Numbered from the stretch's first letter, positions 1 through 5,615 are shown. The stretch: DNA of 5,721 nucleotides from Limnoglobus sp. (GCA_025353985.1 JANXNT010001010.1:1-5721); one strand, 5' to 3'. The notes: a model not told the origin generated them from the sequence alone. A program made the numbers and translations.

Positions 1-301
1 CTACCGATTCGTCGAAATTGACGTAGATGCGGAAGATGTTTTCTTGCTCGATGAACGGCAACACGGGGACCGCCCACGTACCGAAAACGCCACTTCGCGT
101 TTCGCCGGGTGGCAACCGCATGTACGCACTCTCGTAGCTCATGCAGCCGAGTGCGATTTGTTTCAGATTGTTCTGGCAAGTGGCACGGGCCGCCGCCTCA
201 CGCACTTTCTGCACGGCGGGCAGCAGCAGACCGATAAGGATCGCGATAATCGCAATCACCACCAGTAGCTCGATGAGCGTAAAACCCTTCTTGAGACGCA
301 T
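1..301 (-). CDS. DUF1559 family prepilin-like protein, N-terminal part (cut by window edge)
   Basis: The reading frame starts at the ATG at 301-299 and stays open to the window edge, giving 100 codons; the C-terminus is missing. The N-terminus is a type IV prepilin/pseudopilin signal: basic MRLKKG, then FTLIELLVV, with predicted cleavage between G6 and F7 and the usual Glu at +5 (E11). The hydrophobic helix runs to about residue 29 and is followed by LPAVQKVREAAARA, a conserved Cys (C42) and NNLKQIALG, the hallmark start of planctomycete DUF1559 proteins. Members are usually about 300 residues and occur in very many copies per genome; they are thought to be surface or pseudopilin-like, but their function is unknown. 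A GGAG at 309-312, seven bases upstream, supports this start. The gene lies 60 bases downstream of the lipoprotein gene on the same strand and is probably cotranscribed with it. Family assignment is firm; role is not. Confidence 0.93.
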   Translation of the reverse strand, partial: MRLKKGFTLIELLVVIAIIAILIGLLLPAVQKVREAAARATCQNNLKQIALGCMSYESAYMRLPPGETRSGVFGTWAVPVLPFIEQENIFRIYVNFDESV

Positions 302-315
302 GAAAGGACTCCAAT

Positions 316-339
316 GAAGAAAGCCGCGATAAAAGCGGC
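316..339 (-). terminator. Small GC hairpin with T-rich tail, possible weak terminator or attenuator
   Basis: On the minus strand GCCGC (339-335), a 7-base loop and GCGGC (327-323) form a perfect 5-bp GC stem, followed directly by TTTCTT. It lies between the lipoprotein stop and the ribosome-binding site of the DUF1559 gene. The stem is short for an efficient intrinsic terminator, so partial termination, an mRNA-processing or stabilising hairpin, or chance are all possible. Confidence 0.3.
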
Positions 340-361
340 AAGAGAACCGTACGAATCGGTG

Positions 362-769
362 TTACGGAATTTCAATTGTGAGCTTGGTTTCTTGGCCGAC
401 GATCACTTCGAAGATTTTGCCCGTTTGGCTCGGTAAGATCAGGTTCTTCGGTATGACACCCGTGTCCGCCCCGCCACCCTCCCCACCGGGTCCAGGGCTG
501 TCCATTACGACGAGATCCCATTTGTATTTACCGGGCGAGAGGCCGTTGGTGGCCTTCGGCAGCCGAAACACGCCTTTGCTAATGCTCGCATTCGTCGCGA
601 CGCCCTGCCCTTCTTGCGGTTCAAAGTAAATCGAACCCGACTCAACGAGTTTGCCCTTGAGCGTGACCGTGCCCGAAACTTCCTGCCGGTTAAACGGGTC
701 TTTCTTGGCGCATCCGAGCGAAAGAAGTGCGATTGTCAGAAGTGTCAACCCGGCGAACCTATGTGACAT
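362..769 (-). CDS. Small transthyretin-like lipoprotein
   Basis: This 135-residue protein has a lipoprotein signal peptide: MSHR, a hydrophobic stretch (residues 6-18) and the lipobox LSLGC, with C20 as the predicted lipidated residue. The mature part begins AKKDPFNRQ and continues with VSGTVTLKGKLVESGSIYFEP (residues 31-51), the start of the beta-sandwich seen in planctomycete transthyretin-like or carboxypeptidase-regulatory-like lipoproteins. A Gly/Pro-rich loop (SPGPGGEGGG, 91-100) interrupts the domain, and the last strand is VIVGQETKLTIEIP. Such lipoproteins of 130-160 residues commonly sit next to DUF1559 genes, as here, and are presumed to work at the envelope; no biochemical function is known to me. 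The start has only a weak ribosome-binding site (GGGG about 8 bases upstream), but the signal peptide fits it well. A candidate promoter lies in the 82-base gap upstream. Confidence 0.85.
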   Translation of the reverse strand: MSHRFAGLTLLTIALLSLGCAKKDPFNRQEVSGTVTLKGKLVESGSIYFEPQEGQGVATNASISKGVFRLPKATNGLSPGKYKWDLVVMDSPGPGGEGGGADTGVIPKNLILPSQTGKIFEVIVGQETKLTIEIP

Positions 770-777
770 AACACGAA

Positions 778-831
778 GCCCCGATATTATGAGACAATCA
801 TTAGACTGTAAGCATAATACCGATCTGGGGC
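778..831. repeat. Imperfect inverted repeat upstream of the lipoprotein gene
   Basis: The arms CGATATTATG (782-791) and CATAATACCG (813-822) are complementary at nine of ten positions and flank 21 bases. On the minus-strand RNA the odd position is a G-U pair, so the 10-bp stem is unbroken. A second short arm pair, GCCC (778-781) and GGGC (828-831), could extend it past a 5-base bulge. It fills most of the gap between the glycosyltransferase stop and the lipoprotein start. It has no T tract. It could be an operator, a processing hairpin in read-through mRNA, or chance. Confidence 0.4.
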
Positions 832-839
832 AAAATCAA
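811..839 (-). promoter_or_regulatory. Candidate sigma-70-type promoter for the lipoprotein-DUF1559 unit
   Basis: Reading the minus strand, TTGATT (839-834) is separated by exactly 17 bases from TATGCT (816-811), a plausible -35/-10 pair. Transcription would start near 804, about 35 bases before the lipoprotein ATG. The -10 element and the spacer overlap one arm of the inverted repeat at 778-831, so a factor binding the dyad could block it. Planctomycete promoter consensus is poorly known, so this is a weak prediction from sequence only. Confidence 0.3.
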
Positions 840-851
840 TTCCAGCGACCG

Positions 852-1727
852 TTATCGACGCATACGCAGGCGTTCCAGAAGATAAAATGGAATTGCTCGC
901 AAGCTCTTGATCCATATGCGAAACAGAAAAGACAGGCTTCGACCTTCAGACGCTTTGCGTACTGTCGTGTAACAGAAATATTTCGCTGCGAGCAAAATTA
1001 ATGGCACAATCGGCATGTAAAGCAGATTGATCGCAAAGTAGTTTTTGAGTTTGTGAAACTCGATAAAGGGTTTGAAATGATATTGTGCGGGTTTATGCCA
1101 GCCACAGGCTGACGGTACGAGGAACAAGGGAACGCCACGCAACCGGGCACGCCAGCTGAATTCGGCATCTTCAAAGTACACGAAGAACTCATCACGGAAT
1201 CCGCCGACGTGCAGCAACACAGTTCGAAGTCCAAAGATCATCGATCCGACCAGCATCTCTGTGGAGTAACAGTCGCTATTTTCCGGCGATGTAGTGGTCT
1301 GTTGCGTGTACCGCCAACCGATGTGGAGTCTCGCTCCGGCGAACAGACACTCCTCGCGACCGCGTTCTCGCAACAGTCCGGATAGCAACGCACATGGGTT
1401 TCGTTTGGCGTGTCGAAGTAGCTCATCATAAAAGCCAGCGTCGAGTGTGATGTCATCTTCGGTGAGATGGAGATATTCGCCAGTCGCGGCGTGGATGCCG
1501 ATGTTCATCCCGGTCGCAAAGCCGAGATTTTTCGTTTGCGGCAAGAATCGGACGAGCGGATATACGGCGACAATCCGGGCAATTTCGGTACTGTTCGGGC
1601 TGAGATTATCGACGACGATCACATCGAGATTATGTCCAGATTGGTTGAAAACCGATGCGAGCGCCGTCGCCAACGATTCGGGGCGGTTGTAGCTCAATAC
1701 GACGACCGATATCGTCGACGCGATCAT
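852..1727 (-). CDS. Family 2 glycosyltransferase (rhamnosyltransferase-like)
   Basis: Using the start at 1727, the protein has 291 residues. It shows the GT-A fold signatures of GT2: ISVVVLSYNRPESL (6-19), VIVVDNLSPNST (36-47, with D40 expected to contact the nucleotide sugar), KNLGFATGMNIGI (66-78), and a metal-binding DXD-like EDD (90-92). The acceptor-site block GGFRDEFFVYFEDAEFSWR (175-193) carries the E186-D187 pair and resembles WbbL/rhamnosyltransferase-type enzymes. A hydrophobic stretch at about 233-252 and a basic C-terminus suggest membrane association at the cytoplasmic face. It probably transfers an activated sugar to a growing surface glycan; donor and acceptor cannot be told. 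The start was chosen because its ATGA overlaps the stop of the upstream methyltransferase, and the GT2 fold begins at once. A longer frame to 1856 would add 43 residues with no family similarity, all inside the upstream gene. Confidence 0.88.
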   Translation of the reverse strand: MIASTISVVVLSYNRPESLATALASVFNQSGHNLDVIVVDNLSPNSTEIARIVAVYPLVRFLPQTKNLGFATGMNIGIHAATGEYLHLTEDDITLDAGFYDELLRHAKRNPCALLSGLLRERGREECLFAGARLHIGWRYTQQTTTSPENSDCYSTEMLVGSMIFGLRTVLLHVGGFRDEFFVYFEDAEFSWRARLRGVPLFLVPSACGWHKPAQYHFKPFIEFHKLKNYFAINLLYMPIVPLILLAAKYFCYTTVRKASEGRSLSFLFRIWIKSLRAIPFYLLERLRMRR

Positions 1728-2677
1728 TTTGTGCCCGGCGTAGGCAACGAACGAGTCACTCGCCACCAGACGGCATGACCATCGATTGGAACGAGCGGAT
1801 CGGTTATTCGTTGCGTTTCGCGATACTCGTCGATCGCCCGTTTGCACCCAGGCCAACTATGGTAATCGTCGACGATCACGAAACCGCCGACGCTGACTTT
1901 CGGATAAAGCGGCTTCAAGGCATCCATCGTCGATTCGTACATGTCACCATCAAGCCGTAAAACGGAAAGGGTATCGATCGGAGCAGTCGGAAGTGTATCG
2001 GAAAACCAGCCTTTGAGAAACCGCACGCGATCGTCCAGCAATCCGAAACGGGCAAAATTTTCGCTTACTTCTTGTTGCGATACTGCCAAATACGACATGC
2101 CGGCGAGGTCGTAACTGGCCTGCTCGCGATCGATGACATTGGTCGGTGAAGGAAGCCCTGCGAACGAATCGGCGACCCACACTGTCCGGTCCTGTATCGC
2201 ATTGCGAGACAGTATCGCTTTCATAAGGATTGTTGAACCGCCTCGCCAAACGCCCGTTTCGATGAGGTCACCAGGCACACCTTCGTGTAAGACCGTCTCC
2301 ACGCACATCTGGATATTGTCCATCCGTGCCAATCCGACCATCGAGTAGCCAAAACAGGGCCAGTCTTCGCCACGATTCCGCGACTCGATTTCAAACGGTT
2401 TCCAACGTACGAGTAGCAATCCCCGCATTCGCAACCGGTTGAGAATCCACTGTCGCATTCGTGCGCCAATGCTCGGTTTACCGGTTCGAACTCCCGTAAC
2501 GACTTGCCAGCTACTTTCCGGATACAGCGCGGCCGTCAACGATTTCTTGAGTAAGTCCAGATACGGATCATTCGATCCGGTTGACGTTGTGAATGTGGAC
2601 AATTCTGACTCCATGGGATACGTGGAGGCTCTCATCGGGTATGTGTCACTTACCCTGAAAGTGTAGTTATCGCGCAT
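1724..2677 (-). CDS. TylF/MycF-type O-methyltransferase (macrocin O-methyltransferase family)
   Basis: The product is a class I SAM-dependent methyltransferase of up to 317 residues, which methylates a sugar or similar hydroxyl in the well-studied family members (TylF, MycF, NovP). Visible signatures are PYLDLLKKSLTAALY (38-52, the usual family N-terminus), GDLIETGVWRGGS (136-148, SAM site), VWVADSFAGLP (167-177), LRLDGDMYEST (240-250) and VIVDDYHSWPGCKRAID (268-284). D243 and the D270-D271 pair match the family's Mg2+-binding aspartates by position (inferred), with H273 adjacent. The start is uncertain: ATG at 2677 has GAGG only two bases upstream, and M15 (2635) and M22 (2614) are alternatives; the family core begins only near residue 38. 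The stop overlaps the glycosyltransferase start by four bases, so the two are probably made together to build or methylate a glycan. Confidence 0.9.
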   Translation of the reverse strand: MRDNYTFRVSDTYPMRASTYPMESELSTFTTSTGSNDPYLDLLKKSLTAALYPESSWQVVTGVRTGKPSIGARMRQWILNRLRMRGLLLVRWKPFEIESRNRGEDWPCFGYSMVGLARMDNIQMCVETVLHEGVPGDLIETGVWRGGSTILMKAILSRNAIQDRTVWVADSFAGLPSPTNVIDREQASYDLAGMSYLAVSQQEVSENFARFGLLDDRVRFLKGWFSDTLPTAPIDTLSVLRLDGDMYESTMDALKPLYPKVSVGGFVIVDDYHSWPGCKRAIDEYRETQRITDPLVPIDGHAVWWRVTRSLPTPGTK

Positions 2678-2704
2678 TGCCTCAGCGTATGTTTTTCGCA
2701 GAAT

Positions 2705-3244
2705 TCAGCGCGGGTTGGGTCTGCCCGCGTCGCGGTAGGCGCGGTCGATGGCGGCTTGTGGATTGGCTTTGTCTTGTGCGTATCGTCGTTTGACATCGCG
2801 TGTGGCGAAGCGGGGGCCGTTGTAGTCGGCAGGAGCCACGACGGGGGCAAAGTCGCGAGAGGCACCGGAGACGCCGCGACGGCCGTTCCAGAAATACGGT
2901 GAATAACTACCGGGGCTACTATAGTTGTAGCTCGCGTCGCTCCCGCCGAACGAACCCGGTATCGGGGCACCCGTGGCGACGGGCGGGCCGTAAAGGGAAC
3001 GCCCGTTCGTCCAGAAACTGCCAAACGCACCGGGATAACCGTAGTAACCGCCGCCGTAGCGCGGGCCGAATCCGCCGTAGCCATAGCCGCCGAACCCACC
3101 GTAACCGTAGCCACTGAACCCGCCGAAGCCATACCCGCTATATGGCCCGATAAACTGTGCGGTCGCCTGGCCGGTTGTAACGTGAAACGCAGCGAGCGCG
3201 ATAATGCCGAACGTGGCGATGCGAGCGATTCTCATGTTGGTCAT
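2705..3244 (-). CDS. Secreted Gly/Tyr-rich protein with octapeptide repeats
   Basis: The 179-residue product starts with a Sec signal peptide: basic MRIARIA (residues 4-10), a hydrophobic core (11-20) and a probable cleavage after ATA (A29-Q30). The mature N-terminal half is dominated by Gly, Tyr and Phe, with three octapeptide units (36-59) followed by PRYGGGYYGYPG. The middle part is rich in Ser, Pro and Tyr and repeats an aromatic motif, FWTNGR (77-82) and FWNGR (118-122). The last 45 residues are charged (RDVKRRYAQDKANPQAAIDRAYRD) and look helical. No catalytic motif or known domain is visible; it is presumably an extracellular or envelope structural protein. ATG at 3235 (M4) is an equally good start; neither has a strong ribosome-binding site. 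It ends 27 bases before the methyltransferase and may share its transcript. That it is a real gene is supported by the signal peptide and the periodic composition. Confidence 0.75.
   Translation of the reverse strand: MTNMRIARIATFGIIALAAFHVTTGQATAQFIGPYSGYGFGGFSGYGYGGFGGYGYGGFGPRYGGGYYGYPGAFGSFWTNGRSLYGPPVATGAPIPGSFGGSDASYNYSSPGSYSPYFWNGRRGVSGASRDFAPVVAPADYNGPRFATRDVKRRYAQDKANPQAAIDRAYRDAGRPNPR
3068..3139 (-). repeat. Three 24-base units encoding a GYGYGGF octapeptide
   Basis: Residues 36-59 of the secreted protein are three consecutive octapeptides: SGYGFGGF, SGYGYGGF and GGYGYGGF. The DNA units differ mainly at third codon positions (for example TAT/TAC, GGC/GGT), so the repeat is kept at protein level rather than being a fresh DNA duplication. 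Confidence 0.85.
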
Positions 3245-3371
3245 CCGTGGTGGAAAATCGAACCCTTACGATCTTCGACCGCGCACCCCGGACAACGCGA
3301 GCGATACCCCAGCGAAACCGAAACATCGATCCGCATCTGCGTGGTTTCGACACGATTTACAGGATGTGACA

Positions 3372-3391
3372 GGCACGGTCGTAACCGTTCC
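3372..3391. repeat. Short inverted repeat in the gap after the ThuA gene
   Basis: GGCACGGT (3372-3379) and ACCGTTCC (3384-3391) are complementary at seven of eight positions around a 4-base loop. Read on the minus strand the loop is TACG, a UNCG-type tetraloop, though closed by U-A rather than the usual C-G. No T tract follows. It could be a 3'-end hairpin of the ThuA mRNA or an operator for the Gly/Tyr-rich gene. The rest of the 202-base gap (3245-3446) holds no gene or convincing promoter that I can see. Confidence 0.3.
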
Positions 3392-3446
3392 GTCGTCTCC
3401 CTTTCTGACGCTAGATTTCCGTGGTTAATTCTGCTGTTTTCAATCT

Positions 3447-4280
3447 CTAATCGTCGATCATCACTTTCTTTGCGCGCTTGAGATGCTCCTCATCCAGTTT
3501 GCCGACGGACCACAATAAACCGCGAGTCACGAGTTCGAGATATCGTTCGTCGGAGACGGTGTCGTTGTTGTGGCCGAGCGTTGTGGCGAAGACCTTCGTT
3601 TTCTTCTCGTAGAGGTTCGTCCACGCCACGGTGGCGTCGGCGGTGATTTCCTTACCCGCTTTGTCTTTGTAAGTTTGCACGCCTTTCACTAACGGCGTGG
3701 CGGTGTCGAGCAACTTGCCCGTGAAGTTGTTGTAAAGCTCCTCGTTGACGGTTTTCCAATCGCTGAGGCCCTTGGTAATGATGTTCGTTTTGTCGGTGAA
3801 ACTGACGGCGATGGGGGCTTGTGGGCCATGGCCGGTCGAGGCGAGGCCAGTAAATTCGAACCACGGCGTCGTCACTTTCGGATAGCCTTCCGTGCGGTAG
3901 CAGTGCATCCCACAATGCAGAATTACGCCAGGCAGGCCGTCGCGGTGTGGCTGCAGAATGCGATCCACGAGCGATTTGTCTTTGACATCCGAACAGCATT
4001 CGTCGTGAACGATGACATCGTAGCCTTTCGCCCAATCGGCCTTCTCGTAGGCGGGGTTAAGGTGCTTCGTGCCCTTGTCGGCATCGTAGGCAATTGCCCA
4101 CTGCACGTTCGCACGTTCGGAAATTCCCTTCGTCAGAATCTGCTTCTGCTTCGCGTAATCGTGGCAACAGCCGCCGATCACCAATAGAGCACGAATCGGC
4201 TTCGCGTCTGGCTCGCGAGCGGTAACAGCCAGGGAGAGAATGCCGAACAGGGCGAACATTAAAAGGGCTGAACGTTTCAT
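3447..4280 (-). CDS. Secreted ThuA-like domain protein
   Basis: The 277-residue product has a Sec signal peptide (MKRSALLMFALFGILSLAVTA, cleavage probably near residue 21) followed by one ThuA-like domain, a glutamine-amidotransferase-like fold. Signatures: RALLVIGGCCHDY (30-42), YDVIVHDECC (87-96), GLPGVILHCGMHCYR (115-129), WFEFTGLASTGHGPQAPI (140-157), VNEELYNN (178-185) and VFATTLGHNNDTVSDERYLELV (230-251), the last being the conserved GH segment near the family's C-terminus. ThuA was named from trehalose utilisation in rhizobia; planctomycetes have many exported relatives, often linked to carbohydrate breakdown, but the reaction is unknown. Clustered Cys and His (C38-C39-H40, C95-C96, H122-C123, H126-C127) are notable. 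The start is secure: GGAGG at 4287-4291 lies six bases before the ATG. Transcription diverges from the M50 protease gene. Confidence 0.9.
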   Translation of the reverse strand: MKRSALLMFALFGILSLAVTAREPDAKPIRALLVIGGCCHDYAKQKQILTKGISERANVQWAIAYDADKGTKHLNPAYEKADWAKGYDVIVHDECCSDVKDKSLVDRILQPHRDGLPGVILHCGMHCYRTEGYPKVTTPWFEFTGLASTGHGPQAPIAVSFTDKTNIITKGLSDWKTVNEELYNNFTGKLLDTATPLVKGVQTYKDKAGKEITADATVAWTNLYEKKTKVFATTLGHNNDTVSDERYLELVTRGLLWSVGKLDEEHLKRAKKVMIDD

Positions 4281-4314
4281 CGAAGACCTCCAGTTTCGGG
4301 AAAGGCATACGAAT

Positions 4315-4343
4315 ACTATCGACTATCTCCGCGCCACTCGCAA
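4315..4343 (-). promoter_or_regulatory. Candidate promoter of the ThuA gene
   Basis: On the minus strand TTGCGA (4343-4338) is followed after 17 bases by GATAGT (4320-4315); TAGTAT two bases further on is an alternative -10. Transcription would start near 4308, leaving a leader of about 28 bases that contains the GGAGG ribosome-binding site. Each hexamer matches the sigma-70 consensus at four of six positions, so the call is tentative. Confidence 0.3.
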
Positions 4344-4366
4344 CTCAGTCTGTTTTTCCCGTCGCG

Positions 4367-4395
4367 TTGCGATGGCCGGGCCGCAATGCTAAGAT
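4367..4395 (+). promoter_or_regulatory. Candidate promoter of the M50 protease gene, with overlapping dyad
   Basis: TTGCGA (4367-4372) and TAAGAT (4390-4395) are spaced by 17 bases, which would give a leader of about 42 bases before the ATG at 4444. The -35 element is also the left arm of a dyad, TTGCG (4367-4371) and CGCAA (4382-4386), around a GC-rich centre, so a regulator could act here. Four of six positions match consensus in each hexamer; tentative. Confidence 0.3.
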
Positions 4396-4443
4396 AGCTA
4401 TTGCAGTATGTGAACTCCGAGTTCTTGCGGTAGGGCGGGACTG

Positions 4444-5604
4444 ATGCACGATCCGATGAAATGGGCGTTGCCGCTCTACCGAGCGTTCGGCATCCACGTC
4501 AAAATCCACCTGTTTTTCTTCCTGATCACGCTACCGATCTTCTTGCGCGTGGTGTACATCACCGAAGGTCGCGTCCATTGGTTCGACCTGTTCATGATGA
4601 CGGTTGGCATCGTCTTCGGGCTGATTTTGCTCCACGAATACGGCCACTGTTTCGCGGCACGCTGGGTGGAAGGCCAAGCGGAAGAGATCTTAATCTGGCC
4701 ACTGGGTGGGTTGGCCTATGTCGATGTTCCCCACACGCCACGGGCGAATTTCATCACGACGCTCGCTGGCCCCGCGGTCAACTTCGTCATCTGCATCGCG
4801 TGTTGTTTGGCGATGCTCTCGGCGGGGTTCTCGCCGCTCGCGTCGCTCAATCCGTTCGGAAATGCGATCACCGCAAACACTTATAACTACCAGGACGGCC
4901 GCAGCTACACTAGCACCTACGCGGACAAATACTACGTGGTAGGTTCCGCTGAACCGGCGAAGTCGTTGATGAAGAAAACGACGGGCGAACTCGTTTCGGC
5001 CGATGCTCCGTTTGAAGCCGTCGAACGGGCCGCACTGCCGACGTGGGCGATCTGGGTCTGGCGAATCAACTGGCTCAGTTGGTGGTTATTCCTGTTCAAC
5101 ATGCTAATCCCCGCGTATCCGATGGACTGCGGACGGCTGATTCACTCGATCATCTGGGCACGTCGCGATTACCGTACCGCTACGATCACGTGTTGCTACA
5201 TCGGTTACGCCAGTGCGGCGGTCATGCTCGTGATTTCTTTTGCCACAAACGAATCGATCCTCGTCGGCCTCGCGCTGTTCATCGGCTTCCATTGTTACCG
5301 CACATTGACGGCCGAAATGGACACCGAAAACCGCGTGTTTGGCTACGATTTCTCGCAAGGTTACACGAGCCTCGAGAAAGACGATCCGCCAGCACCCGCA
5401 GCGCGAAAGCCCGGAATCATCCAACGTTGGCGCGACGCACGAAAAGCCGAAAAGACGCAGCGCGACACCGAGGAACGCCAACGCGATGACCAGCGAATGG
5501 ATGAACTCCTCGAGAAAATCGCGAGGCAAGGCAAAGCCTCTCTGACCGACGATGATCGCCGATTCATGGAACGGGTAAGCGCTCGTTACCGCAACAAATC
5601 GTAA
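4444..5604 (+). CDS. M50 family (site-2-protease-like) intramembrane zinc metalloprotease
   Basis: The 386-residue protein is an intramembrane protease of the S2P/SpoIVFB type, which cleaves membrane-embedded substrates such as anti-sigma factors; its substrate here is unknown. It opens with FGIHVKIHLFFFLITLP (15-31). The zinc motif HEYGH (64-68) has H64 and H68 as ligands and E65 as catalytic residue. LAGPAVNF (107-114) is the conserved segment of the next core helix. NMLIPAYPMDCGR (219-231) holds the third ligand D228, with C229 where DG is usual. Predicted membrane segments are about 17-38, 46-68, 103-128, 203-224, 247-268 and 270-287. A 70-residue polar, Tyr/Ser-rich loop (131-200) separates the third and fourth. 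The tail (about 315-386) is highly charged, probably helical, and ends in a SLTDDDRRFMERVS module. The start is supported by AGGG about 10 bases upstream; M5 is possible. No operon partner lies downstream within the window. Confidence 0.92.
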   Translation: MHDPMKWALPLYRAFGIHVKIHLFFFLITLPIFLRVVYITEGRVHWFDLFMMTVGIVFGLILLHEYGHCFAARWVEGQAEEILIWPLGGLAYVDVPHTPRANFITTLAGPAVNFVICIACCLAMLSAGFSPLASLNPFGNAITANTYNYQDGRSYTSTYADKYYVVGSAEPAKSLMKKTTGELVSADAPFEAVERAALPTWAIWVWRINWLSWWLFLFNMLIPAYPMDCGRLIHSIIWARRDYRTATITCCYIGYASAAVMLVISFATNESILVGLALFIGFHCYRTLTAEMDTENRVFGYDFSQGYTSLEKDDPPAPAARKPGIIQRWRDARKAEKTQRDTEERQRDDQRMDELLEKIARQGKASLTDDDRRFMERVSARYRNKS

Positions 5605-5615
5605 ATCGATGTTAG

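Noticed and set aside
1728..1856. A 43-residue longer N-terminus for the glycosyltransferase
   Set aside because: The extra part is Arg/Ser-rich, has no family similarity and lies wholly within the methyltransferase gene in another frame. The ATGA start at 1727 puts the GT2 fold at the N-terminus.
852..2677. Idea that the methyltransferase-glycosyltransferase pair is an antibiotic biosynthesis cluster
   Set aside because: TylF-type enzymes are known from macrolide pathways, but no polyketide, peptide synthetase or deoxysugar genes are present; a surface glycan role is simpler.
2800..3117. Arg/Ser-rich open frame on the plus strand, superficially like a basic nucleic-acid-binding protein
   Set aside because: It is the antisense of the Gly/Tyr-rich repeats, whose codons read as Arg and Ser on the other strand; no ribosome-binding site or domain is visible.
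2650..3132. 160-codon open frame on the minus strand rich in Ala, Thr, Val and Arg
   Set aside because: It is an alternate frame of the repetitive Gly/Tyr-rich gene; the composition follows from the GC-rich repeat, and it has no signal peptide or domain.
3819..4187. 122-codon plus-strand open frame within the ThuA gene
   Set aside because: It is opposite conserved ThuA motifs, and its sequence shows no domain or signal of its own.
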